NCBI GenBank assembly: GCA_964394625.1
Contig: CAYMYK010000148.1
Location: 1 to 7,535 of the forward strand
Direction of reading: 5' to 3'
Origin: JAUVYV01 sp964394625
Lineage (GTDB): Bacteria; Planctomycetota; Phycisphaerae; Sedimentisphaerales; Anaerobacaceae
DNA length: 7,535 bases
Shown: piece by piece, positions 1 to 5,557 of the stretch
Layout: each line of letters begins with the position of its first letter
Position numbering within the stretch: the first letter of the stretch is position 1
The notes under the pieces: model-generated
What the model was told of the DNA's origin: nothing
Databases searched by the model: none
What the model saw: only the letters and a program-made list of their open reading frames with translations
Translations under genes and position numbers: made by a program

Positions 1-41
1 TTCAGGGATGTTAAGTAAAATAGCCACAATTAGTTGTCCTA

Positions 42-78
42 AGTCCTTGGGACTCCTTACGGAGAACTCCATAGGAGA
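42..78. repeat. cluster of three tiny overlapping hairpins
   Basis: Three short perfect inverted repeats sit side by side: AGTCC-TTG-GGACT (42-54), CTCC-TTAC-GGAG (53-64) and CTCC-ATA-GGAG (67-77). The second and third are also a near-tandem repeat of a 13-14 base unit, ACTCC(n)GGAGA. The CTCC and GGAG blocks alternate, so they could pair in more than one register. Each stem is only 4-5 bp, so a function is speculative. Confidence 0.35.
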
Positions 79-130
79 ACAGGCGAAGGAAAAAGAACTC
101 GGATATTCGGTTAGACCCGGAAAACTTAAG

Positions 131-154
131 AAACAGGCAGGATTTTGCTTGTTT
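131..154 (+). other. 9-bp hairpin in the leader of the first gene
   Basis: AAACAGGCA (131-139) pairs with TGCTTGTTT (146-154) across a 6-base loop. The stem is nine pairs, one of them G-U. It could be the remains of a terminator for a gene to the left or a structured part of the leader. The T-rich arm lies within the stem and no T-run follows, so a classical intrinsic terminator is not well supported. Confidence 0.35.
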
Positions 155-212
155 GTCTTCGGTGCGGTGATGTTGAGAAGAAAAAGCTAAACTGTTCTGA
201 AGGGAAGAAATA

Positions 213-245
213 ATGAAATGTCCGTTCTGTGCAGAGGAGATTTAA
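213..245 (+). pseudogene. 10-codon zinc-ribbon N-terminus stub or leader peptide
   Basis: An ATG at 213, preceded by AGGGA at 201-205 (7 bases away), opens a frame reading M-K-C-P-F-C-A-E-E-I and then TAA. This is the typical opening of small zinc-ribbon proteins, which start with C-P-x-C-A-E-E-I and reach a second C-x-x-C about a dozen residues later. The second knuckle is missing here because the frame stops. The stop ends two bases before the ATG of the next gene, and its ribosome binding site lies inside the stub. It may be the surviving start of a degraded zinc-ribbon gene or domain, or a short leader whose translation is coupled to the downstream gene. The resemblance is seen directly; either role is inference. 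Confidence 0.45.
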
Positions 246-247
246 CA

Positions 248-712
248 ATGGCTTGGGAAATGTTAAAAGCTTTTGTCGATTTGGTGTCCGGCGAGGTTGA
301 GGGCGTGCTGGGGCCAATTATTGAACCACATGTTGAAAAGAAAGTAGCTCAAAAGCTGAAGCCACACTTACGCAAGAAGCCACTGGAAATGCAATATTGG
401 GACGAACTGAAGTTAGGCATGTATGAAAAGCAGGTAGGGGATTGTTTAGGATTACCTGACAAAATTGAGTTTGATAAAAAAACTGAGTATTGGTATTATT
501 GGAGACGTAAAACTTTTAGCAGTGAACATTTCGACTGCAGTATTAGATTCAAGAATCAGCGAGTGGTCTATTTTAAGATGACATATGCGAATAAGGATGG
601 TTGTTTAAGAGTCGAGAATCCACCAGATGGATGGCTAAATGCGTACAAACCCTATTACAAAAGTGACCCGAAGGCAGTAATAGAGAGGACAAGGATATAC
701 GTAAAAGAATAA
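248..712 (+). CDS. small protein with SmpA/OmlA (BamE)-like pattern
   Basis: This encodes 154 residues from the ATG at 248. That start is chosen over an in-frame ATG at 218 because GGAG at 236-239 lies 8 bases before it; the upstream start has no such site. Residues 1-45 are helical and amphipathic, rich in Lys and Glu, with no signal peptide or lipobox. Residues 51-112 carry W-D-E-L-K-L-G-M-x-x-x-x-V-x-x-x-L-G-L-P-D, then an aromatic Y-W-Y-Y-W strand, a second strand and an I-R-F-K-N-Q-R-V-V-Y-F strand. This order (x-G-M-x-x-x-x-V-x-x-x-L-G-x-P-D, W-Y-Y, F-x-x-x-x-V) is that of the SmpA/OmlA/BamE fold. Without a lipobox it is unlikely to be an outer-membrane assembly lipoprotein, so a cytoplasmic protein that reuses the fold is more likely. 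The tail (113-154) is basic and unassigned. The gene is clearly AT-richer than the operon to its right. Function unknown. Confidence 0.7.
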   Translation: MAWEMLKAFVDLVSGEVEGVLGPIIEPHVEKKVAQKLKPHLRKKPLEMQYWDELKLGMYEKQVGDCLGLPDKIEFDKKTEYWYYWRRKTFSSEHFDCSIRFKNQRVVYFKMTYANKDGCLRVENPPDGWLNAYKPYYKSDPKAVIERTRIYVKE

Positions 713-1059
713 TTCAAAAATTCATTAAAACGAGTGCGGGGTTTGGGCTATGTTTCTCACTTTCGTCTTGGGGCCGATGGGGGGTGCTTTTTAAGTGGTA
801 CTAAGATAGAGAACACAGCCCCCTGCAGATAGGTAAAATAACCGTAGTTTTAGCCCTGTTGTCACTACCTACACCCATCTACACACCCCCGCACCATACA
901 GTAGCATGTACCCCCATGTCATGTCGCCTACCTCTACGTATCCCCTTACAGAGAAAGGATTTATATTATTTTTTTGCGAACATACTTTGACCAAAAACGT
1001 ATATAAAATAAGACGTCAACGCCGTTAAAAATTTGAATTAAAAAATTGAAAGGAAAAAA
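713..1059. other. 347-base intergenic region, G-rich then C-rich
   Basis: No coding region is supported here. The left part has G-runs at 738-741, 745-747, 770-773 and 779-784. The right part, about 860-945, is rich in C and poor in G, with repeated CTAC and CCCC(C) blocks. GTGCGGGG at 734-741 is complementary to CCCCGCAC at 887-894. GGGG at 781-784 plus GCT at 786-788 can pair with AGC-CCCC at 817-823 around one bulged T. The last hundred bases are strongly AT-rich. The region may be a structured RNA, a regulatory leader or decayed sequence; I do not recognise a named RNA family. Confidence 0.4.
961..1059 (+). promoter_or_regulatory. AT-rich upstream region of the 1060 gene
   Basis: This segment is mostly A and T and contains promoter-like fragments: TTGACC at 987-992, TATATT at 962-967 and TAAAAT at 1004-1009. 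None of them forms a pair with 16-18 base spacing, so no specific promoter can be assigned. Just before the gene, AAAGGA at 1049-1054 serves as the ribosome binding site, with its GGA 5 bases from the ATG at 1060. Confidence 0.25.
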
Positions 1060-1893
1060 ATGAAAGAATCAAAAGCAAGAGAACAAAGCAAAACATCCTT
1101 AATAAACGCAAAGGCAGTTGCGAAGATGTTACCGGCGTGTTACCAACATCGACTCGAAGAGGGTGCTGTAATTCTTCTGTCCAAGCTGTCGCAACTAGAG
1201 AAGAACCATCTTATCAAGCGTTTGCGTGATGGTTGTCCTTCTGCAGAAGAGGAACTTTTGCTGGCCCGTGGTTTCGCTCTCCAGTTCGGCATAGACTCGA
1301 TTGAAGCACCTCAGTCTGATCCCAGCAAACCAAGCCCAGAATTCATAGTGAACATATCTGGGAAGAAGATCGAGATCGAAGCCAAAGGACTGCTCGATTC
1401 CCAGCAAGTGCAGCAGCTTAAGCAATCGGCAAGAACCTTGGGTCAGAATTATTGGATCTCAGTAGACTCGGGTATCGGCGATCCAAAGCGAGTGCGACGT
1501 GCTCTGGCAAAGAAAATCTTCGAATCTGCCCTCCACAGCCCATGCATTATCGTGCTGACCCTGTACTCCGGCTTCGATTTTCCGGTCGGATTCGATCTGG
1601 CACGACAAATGGCACTCTGTCCCGGTCACTTCAGGATCCCTGAAACCCAATACCCACTAGCTGTTGCACTGGCCTCTGACCATAGACGCATTCTCGGAGT
1701 CTGGTTCAACTCAGTTGTGCTTGAACGAGAAAGCATTGACGGTCTGACGAAGGAACGCCTACGCAGCGCGGTAAGGCAGTCATTCTACGCGTGCACTGAC
1801 AGCGTTTTCTTTGATGAGAGCATGAGCGAAGACGACCATGAGAAAATGTTGGAGCGTGTGCGCGGGAATGCCCCTCTGTTGCAGGCCAAGTAA
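1060..1893 (+). CDS. uncharacterised protein, possible PD-(D/E)XK nuclease fold
   Basis: A 277-residue soluble protein with no signal peptide or membrane segment; I do not recognise a named family. The ATG at 1060 has a close AAAGGA site. Residues 1-25 are basic. Residues 32-76 look helical and include an acidic run, E63-E64-E65, leading into L-L-L-A-R-G-F. Next come P93-E94-F95, strand F-I-V-N-I, a turn at S-G-K-K, and strand I-E-I-E107-A-K109. This is P-E, 12 residues, then E-x-K, matching the layout of PD-(D/E)XK nucleases with Glu in place of the first Asp; the preceding acidic helix is also typical. Further strands (131-136, 162-168) alternate with a basic helix (143-158), as in that fold. 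No methyltransferase or helicase is adjacent, so a restriction system is not shown. Base composition lies between the first gene and the operon, suggesting separate ancestry. The coding call is firm; the nuclease call is inference. Confidence 0.75.
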   Translation: MKESKAREQSKTSLINAKAVAKMLPACYQHRLEEGAVILLSKLSQLEKNHLIKRLRDGCPSAEEELLLARGFALQFGIDSIEAPQSDPSKPSPEFIVNISGKKIEIEAKGLLDSQQVQQLKQSARTLGQNYWISVDSGIGDPKRVRRALAKKIFESALHSPCIIVLTLYSGFDFPVGFDLARQMALCPGHFRIPETQYPLAVALASDHRRILGVWFNSVVLERESIDGLTKERLRSAVRQSFYACTDSVFFDESMSEDDHEKMLERVRGNAPLLQAK

Positions 1894-1925
1894 GAATCTG
1901 TTCCTCTGCTGCAGGACCAAAGTAG
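1873..1925 (+). repeat. imperfect direct duplication of the gene end
   Basis: The last bases of the 1060-1893 gene, CCTCTGTTGCAGGCCAAGTAA (1873-1893), recur 30 bases later as CCTCTGCTGCAGGACCAAAG followed by TAG (1903-1925), with two substitution or insertion sites. Because the offset is 30 bases, both copies read P-L-L-Q in the same frame, the second one beyond the stop. It looks like a small tandem duplication at the 3' end of the gene. Confidence 0.5.
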
Positions 1926-1958
1926 CGACTTCTCGAGGACAAGCGAGGGTAAACTTCG

Positions 1959-1978
1959 CCCGCCAAATGAACGGCGGG
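1959..1978. other. GC-rich hairpin between gene and operon
   Basis: CCCGCC (1959-1964) and GGCGGG (1973-1978) form a perfect 6-bp stem around an 8-base loop. A second GGCGGG at 1984-1989 could pair with the same left arm, giving an alternative structure. No T-run follows, so it does not look like a factor-independent terminator. It may slow or end transcription from the left with other help, or be part of the operon leader. Confidence 0.35.
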
Positions 1979-2009
1979 TAAAAGGCGGGTTGGGGACGGG
2001 GGAAAATGC

Positions 2010-2037
2010 TTTACAAATCAGCGAGCGAATGAACAAT
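2010..2037 (+). promoter_or_regulatory. candidate sigma-70-type promoter of the sugar operon
   Basis: TTTACA (2010-2015, five of six matches to TTGACA) and AACAAT (2032-2037, four of six matches to TATAAT) are separated by 16 bases. Transcription would start near 2044, inside the inverted repeat at 2040-2057. The position suits the operon that begins at 2079, but the -10 match is weak. Confidence 0.3.
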
Positions 2038-2039
2038 AG

Positions 2040-2057
2040 TCGTGTGACTTGACACGA
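2040..2057. promoter_or_regulatory. inverted repeat, possible operator or leader hairpin
   Basis: TCGTGT (2040-2045) and ACACGA (2052-2057) are exact inverted repeats around the 6-base spacer GACTTG. The repeat sits just upstream of the ribosome binding site of the first operon gene and overlaps the predicted transcription start. It could be bound by a dimeric sugar-responsive repressor or could fold in the mRNA leader. No regulator gene is present in the window to link it to. Confidence 0.35.
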
Positions 2058-2064
2058 AAATGCT

Positions 2065-2070
2065 AAGGAG
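2065..2070 (+). promoter_or_regulatory. ribosome binding site fixing the start at 2079
   Basis: AAGGAG is a strong Shine-Dalgarno sequence. Its GGAG ends 8 bases before the ATG at 2079, but only 2 bases before an in-frame TTG at 2073. The spacing rules out the TTG and sets the start at 2079. Confidence 0.7.
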
Positions 2071-2078
2071 AGTTGGAT

Positions 2079-3035
2079 ATGAAGAAGGTATTGGCTATCG
2101 CTGTACTTGTTGTGGTTGCGGTTGTGTTTGTCGTGATAGGGATTGCGAACAAGGGTAAGGGCAGCGGGAAAAGGCAGATAGCGGTGATACCGAAGGGGAC
2201 GACGCACGTATTCTGGCAATCGATACATCGCGGTGCGCTGAAGGCGGGCGAAGAGGCGGGGGTGGAGATATTCTGGAACGGGCCCGACCGCGAGGGTGAC
2301 AGGGAGAAGCAGATACAAATCATTGAGGACTTTATTACGCAAAAGGTATCTGGGATAGTGCTTGCGCCGAACGACAGCAAGGCGCTTGTGCCGATAGTGG
2401 AAAGAATCGCATCGAAAGGGATACCGTGTGTGATAATCGATTCTGCAATCGATACGGACAAGTACGTTTCATTCGTTGCGACGGACAACTATCAGGGCGG
2501 GGTGATTGCGGCGAGGCGGATGGCAGAGATTTTAGACGGCAAGGGGAAGCTGATTGTGGTCAAGTACGCGCCGGGTTCGGCTTCGACGACGAAGCGAGAG
2601 AACGGCTTCCTCGAGACGATACAAAAAGAATTTGCGGGCATTGAGATTGTCGATGCCAAGTACGGGATGGATACGGTGGAGACGTCGCTTCAGGCGACGG
2701 AGGATTTGCTGATGAAGAATGCGGAGGTTGACGGGCTTTTTGCGTGCAATGAATCGACGTCGGTGGGTGCGCTTCGTGCGCTGCAGAGCCAGCAGCGGGC
2801 GGGCGAAGTGAAGATGATTGGCTTTGATGCGGGCAAGCTGCTGATAGAGGGTGTAAAGAGCGGTGACATCGATTCGTTAGTAGTGCAGAACCCGACGAAG
2901 ATGGGGTATGAGGGCGTCAAGACATTGATTGCAAAGCTTGAGGGCAAAGAGATGCCGAGGCGAATAGATACGGGTGTCAAGCTGATTACGAAAGAGAACC
3001 TTGAGACAGCAGAGATACAGGCATTATTGAAATGA
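2079..3035 (+). CDS. sugar ABC transporter substrate-binding protein, RbsB-like
   Basis: A 318-residue protein, slightly longer than typical RbsB-type binding proteins. It captures a monosaccharide outside the cytoplasmic membrane and delivers it to the permease encoded two genes downstream. Residues 1-22 are M-K-K plus a long hydrophobic segment. There is no lipobox Cys; cleavage after G-I-A at 21-23 is possible, or the segment may remain as an anchor. Two type I periplasmic-binding lobes follow. Residues matching sugar contacts of E. coli RbsB are visible: F45 and W46 for stacking, D121, R173 in K-R-E-N-G-F, N225 in A-C-N-E-S, D250 in G-F-D-A and Q270 in V-V-Q-N-P. F45-W46 replaces the Phe-Phe of RbsB, so the pocket is related but not necessarily for ribose. 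The stop overlaps the start of the ATPase gene (ATGA). The family call is firm; the substrate is unknown. Confidence 0.9.
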   Translation: MKKVLAIAVLVVVAVVFVVIGIANKGKGSGKRQIAVIPKGTTHVFWQSIHRGALKAGEEAGVEIFWNGPDREGDREKQIQIIEDFITQKVSGIVLAPNDSKALVPIVERIASKGIPCVIIDSAIDTDKYVSFVATDNYQGGVIAARRMAEILDGKGKLIVVKYAPGSASTTKRENGFLETIQKEFAGIEIVDAKYGMDTVETSLQATEDLLMKNAEVDGLFACNESTSVGALRALQSQQRAGEVKMIGFDAGKLLIEGVKSGDIDSLVVQNPTKMGYEGVKTLIAKLEGKEMPRRIDTGVKLITKENLETAEIQALLK

Positions 3036-4564
3036 TAGAGACCGCACAAGAGAAAGAGGGCGAGGGGCGTATTGGGCTACGGATGGAGGGGATAAGCAAG
3101 CGATTCGGGCCGGTGCAGGCGCTGCAGGATGTGAATCTGACGGTGCATGAGGGGACGGTCCATGCGCTGGTAGGCGAGAACGGGGCGGGAAAGAGTACGC
3201 TGATGAAGATATTGGCGGGTGTGTACGGGGCTGATAGGGGGAGGATTGAGATTGACGGTAAGGTTCGCAGTTTTGCCGGGCCTGAGGAGGCGATAGAGGC
3301 GGGGGTCTCAATGATATACCAGGACCTGGACTTAGCCGAGCATCTGACGGTGGCGGAGAATGTATTTTTAGGGAATGAGCCGAGGGGAGCACTGCCGTTT
3401 ATGATTGACAACAATGTAATGGTGAACAACACGGCTGAATTGACTGAGAATTTTCATTTTGATGTTGAGCCGGGGGTGGTGGTGGCGGAGCTTTCGACCG
3501 GAGACTGCCAAATAGTTGAGATACTCAAGTCGCTCGCCCGCAAGGCGTCGATAATCGTGATGGATGAGCCGACAAGCTCGCTGTCGGAAAGCGAGGTCGA
3601 GCGGCTTTTCGAGATAGTCAGGCGGCTGCGGAGCAACGGGATTTCGGTGATTTACATATCACATCGGTTAGAGGAGATAGTGGGATTAGCCGACGAGGTG
3701 ACGGTGCTGCGGGATGGGCGGGTAGTGCTCAGCGAATCGATGAGCGAGCTGGATATTGGAACGATTGTACGTTATATGGTAGGCAGGGAGCTGACGGAGT
3801 TTTTCCCGGCGCGTAAAGCAAGAATCGGCGAGACGAGGGTGAAGATTGAGGGGCTGAATTCAGGTAACAAGATAAGGGACGTCGGCTTTTCGGTTCGGGC
3901 CGGTGAGATTGTGGGGATGGCGGGTCTTGTGGGCGCCGGCAGAACGGACGTTGCAAGGGCGATTTTCGGCGTTGACAAAAAGGCGACGGGGAAGGTCTCG
4001 CTGGACGGCGAGGCGGTGACGATAAACAGCCCAGCCGATGGAATAGCAAACGGGATAGCTTTTTTGACGGAGGACCGGAAGCGAACGGGGCTGTGTTTGA
4101 ATCTGGCGTGCTCGTGGAACATAACGTTGGCCGGTCTGGACTTGATTGGGATGAGCAGAACAATCAGCCCGAGCAGGGAGAACGGTATCGCCGAGAAGCT
4201 GGGCAGGCAGTTGGCTATCAAGTGGGTGTCGTCTGAGGCGGCGGCGGAATCACTGAGCGGCGGCAATCAGCAGAAACTCGTGATTGCGAGGTGGCTTCTA
4301 ACAAAGTCGCGATTTATGATTTTCGACGAGCCGACACGGGGCATCGACGTCGGGGCGAAGAAGGAGGTCTATGGTCTGCTCAACGAATTAGCGGAAGAGG
4401 GCAAGGCGATATTGTTTATATCGTCGGAGTTAGGTGAGCTTTTGGGGGTGACGGACAGGATACTTGTGATGCGACGAGGCAAGTTAGTGGGCAACCTGAA
4501 GACGAGCGAAACGAATCAGGAAGAGATAATGCACTTAGCGGCAGTGGAGGAAGCAAATGAGTAA
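3032..4564 (+). CDS. sugar ABC transporter ATPase with two domains, RbsA-like
   Basis: A 510-residue cytoplasmic ATPase of the usual RbsA/MglA length that powers monosaccharide import. Domain 1 (about 14-250) has Walker A G-E-N-G-A-G-K-S-T (48-56), Q-loop Q97, signature L-S-T-G-D (154-158), Walker B ending D178-E179 and switch His211. Domain 2 (about 268-505) has a Walker A in which Lys is replaced (G-A-G-R-T-D, 301-306), an intact signature L-S-G-G-N-Q-Q-K (408-415), Walker B D432-E433 and S-S-E in place of the switch His (464-466). This pairing of one complete and one degenerate site is normal for the family. The E-D-R-K-R segment (347-351) is also typical. The start codon overlaps the previous stop by 4 bases and the end overlaps the permease gene by 8, implying coupled translation. 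It most resembles RbsA, but the sugar cannot be told from an ATPase. Confidence 0.95.
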   Translation: MIETAQEKEGEGRIGLRMEGISKRFGPVQALQDVNLTVHEGTVHALVGENGAGKSTLMKILAGVYGADRGRIEIDGKVRSFAGPEEAIEAGVSMIYQDLDLAEHLTVAENVFLGNEPRGALPFMIDNNVMVNNTAELTENFHFDVEPGVVVAELSTGDCQIVEILKSLARKASIIVMDEPTSSLSESEVERLFEIVRRLRSNGISVIYISHRLEEIVGLADEVTVLRDGRVVLSESMSELDIGTIVRYMVGRELTEFFPARKARIGETRVKIEGLNSGNKIRDVGFSVRAGEIVGMAGLVGAGRTDVARAIFGVDKKATGKVSLDGEAVTINSPADGIANGIAFLTEDRKRTGLCLNLACSWNITLAGLDLIGMSRTISPSRENGIAEKLGRQLAIKWVSSEAAAESLSGGNQQKLVIARWLLTKSRFMIFDEPTRGIDVGAKKEVYGLLNELAEEGKAILFISSELGELLGVTDRILVMRRGKLVGNLKTSETNQEEIMHLAAVEEANE

Positions 4565-5525
4565 GTTCGTGAGGCAGTTGCTGCCGTTCGGCAGTTTAGT
4601 GCTGATAATATGTATTCTGTCGGCGTTTCGGCCTGATACATTTTTGACGATGGATAACTTCCTTAACGTTCTGCGACGGTCAAGCGTCTATGGGATAATT
4701 GCAATAGGGATGACGTTTGTGATTGTATCGGCGGGGATTGATTTGTCGGTGGGGAGTATGCTGGCCCTTTGCGGGATGGCGGGAGCTGCGGTGATGGAGG
4801 CAATGGGCGGGGCCAATCCACAGGGTGCGTCATTAGTGTACGGGACAATCGCAGGGATTGGTGTCGGGGTTGTATGCGGGTTCCTGAATGGGGTTTTGAT
4901 AACGAAGCTTCGGCTGCAGCCGTTTATAGTGACGCTGGGAGCGATGAGCTTTTATCGGGGAATAGCGCTGGTGATGCGGGACGGTCAGCCGATTAATATT
5001 GCTGGTTACAAGTATCTTGGTGAGGGTTCTATCTTAGCTGTGCCGGTTTCGATTATTATTTTTGCGGTTATCACAGCGGCGGCAATATTCATCCTTCGAT
5101 ATATGAAGTTAGGGCGATACACATACGCGATAGGGTCGAACCGCCAGGCGGCTTTTCACGCGGGCGTTAACGTTGATTTGAATCTGATTTGCATTTATAT
5201 GTTTATAGGTGTGCTGGTCGGTATAGCGTCGATGATACAGGTGAGCCGGACGGTATCGGCCCAGCCGACGGCGGGTTTGGGCGCCGAGCTTGACGTGATT
5301 GCGGCGGTTGTAATCGGCGGGGCGAGCTTGGCCGGCGGCCAGGGGACAATAGTCGGGACGATTATAGGGACGCTGCTGATAAGTTTTCTTCGCAACGGCT
5401 GTACGCTTTTAGGTATATCGACGAACGCCCAGTTGATAGTAATCGGACTGATTATCGTTATCGCGGTCTCGGTTGACCAACTGGCGCGCTCGAAGGGAAA
5501 AGAATTGCAGAGTACGGGCAGTTAG
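4557..5525 (+). CDS. sugar ABC transporter permease, RbsC-like
   Basis: A 322-residue polytopic inner-membrane protein forming, as a dimer, the channel used by the adjacent ATPase and binding protein. Hydrophobic segments fall at about 10-24, 43-60, 62-82, 93-114, 122-140, 160-181, 208-228, 245-260, 264-280 and 291-308. Family hallmarks are G-I-D-L-S-V-G-S (60-67), T-L-G-A-M-S-F-Y-R-G (126-135), the cytoplasmic coupling loop I-G-S-N-R-Q-A-A-F-H-A-G (192-203, where relatives usually have I-G-G-N-x-x-A-A-x-x-S-G), and G-L-G-A-E-L-D-V-I-A-A-V-V-I-G-G (240-255), followed by S-L-A-G-G-Q-G-T. Length and motif order match RbsC and related BPD_transp_2 permeases. The gene starts inside the end of the ATPase gene and is followed after 32 bases by the isomerase. 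Intact, with no sign of decay. Confidence 0.95.
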   Translation: MSKFVRQLLPFGSLVLIICILSAFRPDTFLTMDNFLNVLRRSSVYGIIAIGMTFVIVSAGIDLSVGSMLALCGMAGAAVMEAMGGANPQGASLVYGTIAGIGVGVVCGFLNGVLITKLRLQPFIVTLGAMSFYRGIALVMRDGQPINIAGYKYLGEGSILAVPVSIIIFAVITAAAIFILRYMKLGRYTYAIGSNRQAAFHAGVNVDLNLICIYMFIGVLVGIASMIQVSRTVSAQPTAGLGAELDVIAAVVIGGASLAGGQGTIVGTIIGTLLISFLRNGCTLLGISTNAQLIVIGLIIVIAVSVDQLARSKGKELQSTGS

Positions 5526-5557
5526 TTTGGCGTGGTTATGAGTCAGGGGTAATAGCG

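Larger units (their letters stand above)
1..212. other. left-end leader without a convincing gene
   Basis: This stretch is AT-rich and I see no supportable coding region. A 60-codon frame (8-190, plus) exists, but it has no properly spaced ribosome binding site, its composition is unremarkable and I recognise no family in it. The region contains several short inverted repeats (listed separately) and ends in AGGGA at 201-205, which sits at ribosome-binding distance from the ATG at 213. It is best read as the untranslated leader, or decayed sequence, in front of the small genes that follow. Confidence 0.4.

Noticed and set aside
8..190. 60-codon plus-strand open frame near the left end
   Set aside because: AGGG directly abuts the ATG, so no usable ribosome binding site. 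No recognisable motif, and it overlaps several small hairpins.
218..247. Upstream ATG adding ten residues to the 248-712 gene
   Set aside because: No well-spaced ribosome binding site. The stretch overlaps the zinc-ribbon stub in another frame, and GGAG at 236-239 fits the ATG at 248.
1060..1893. Restriction-modification or defence island
   Set aside because: Only one nuclease-like candidate is present. No methyltransferase, helicase, toxin-antitoxin pair, CRISPR repeats or integrase was seen.
1959..1978. Intrinsic terminator for the 1060 gene
   Set aside because: The stem is good but the following bases are TAAAAGGCGGG, with no T-run on the plus strand, so it was kept only as a hairpin.
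2049..2054. Perfect TTGACA as a -35 element
   Set aside because: A -10 at the right distance would fall at about 2072-2077, next to the start codon, leaving no leader. The bases also belong to the inverted repeat.
2073..2078. TTG start adding two residues to the binding protein
   Set aside because: It lies only 2 bases after AAGGAG, too close. The ATG at 2079 has ideal spacing and begins a typical M-K-K signal segment.
1785..2342. 185-codon minus-strand frame across the operon leader
   Set aside because: It runs opposite to two well-supported genes, has no recognisable family pattern and is explained as a shadow of G-rich coding sequence.
3901..4000. Broken second Walker A in the ATPase as a sign of decay
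   Set aside because: Loss of the Lys in the second domain (G-A-G-R-T) is normal for RbsA/MglA-type ATPases.
3772..4266. 164-codon minus-strand frame inside the ATPase gene
   Set aside because: The plus strand encodes all expected ATPase motifs across this interval; the reverse frame is rich in Ser and Pro, typical of a shadow.
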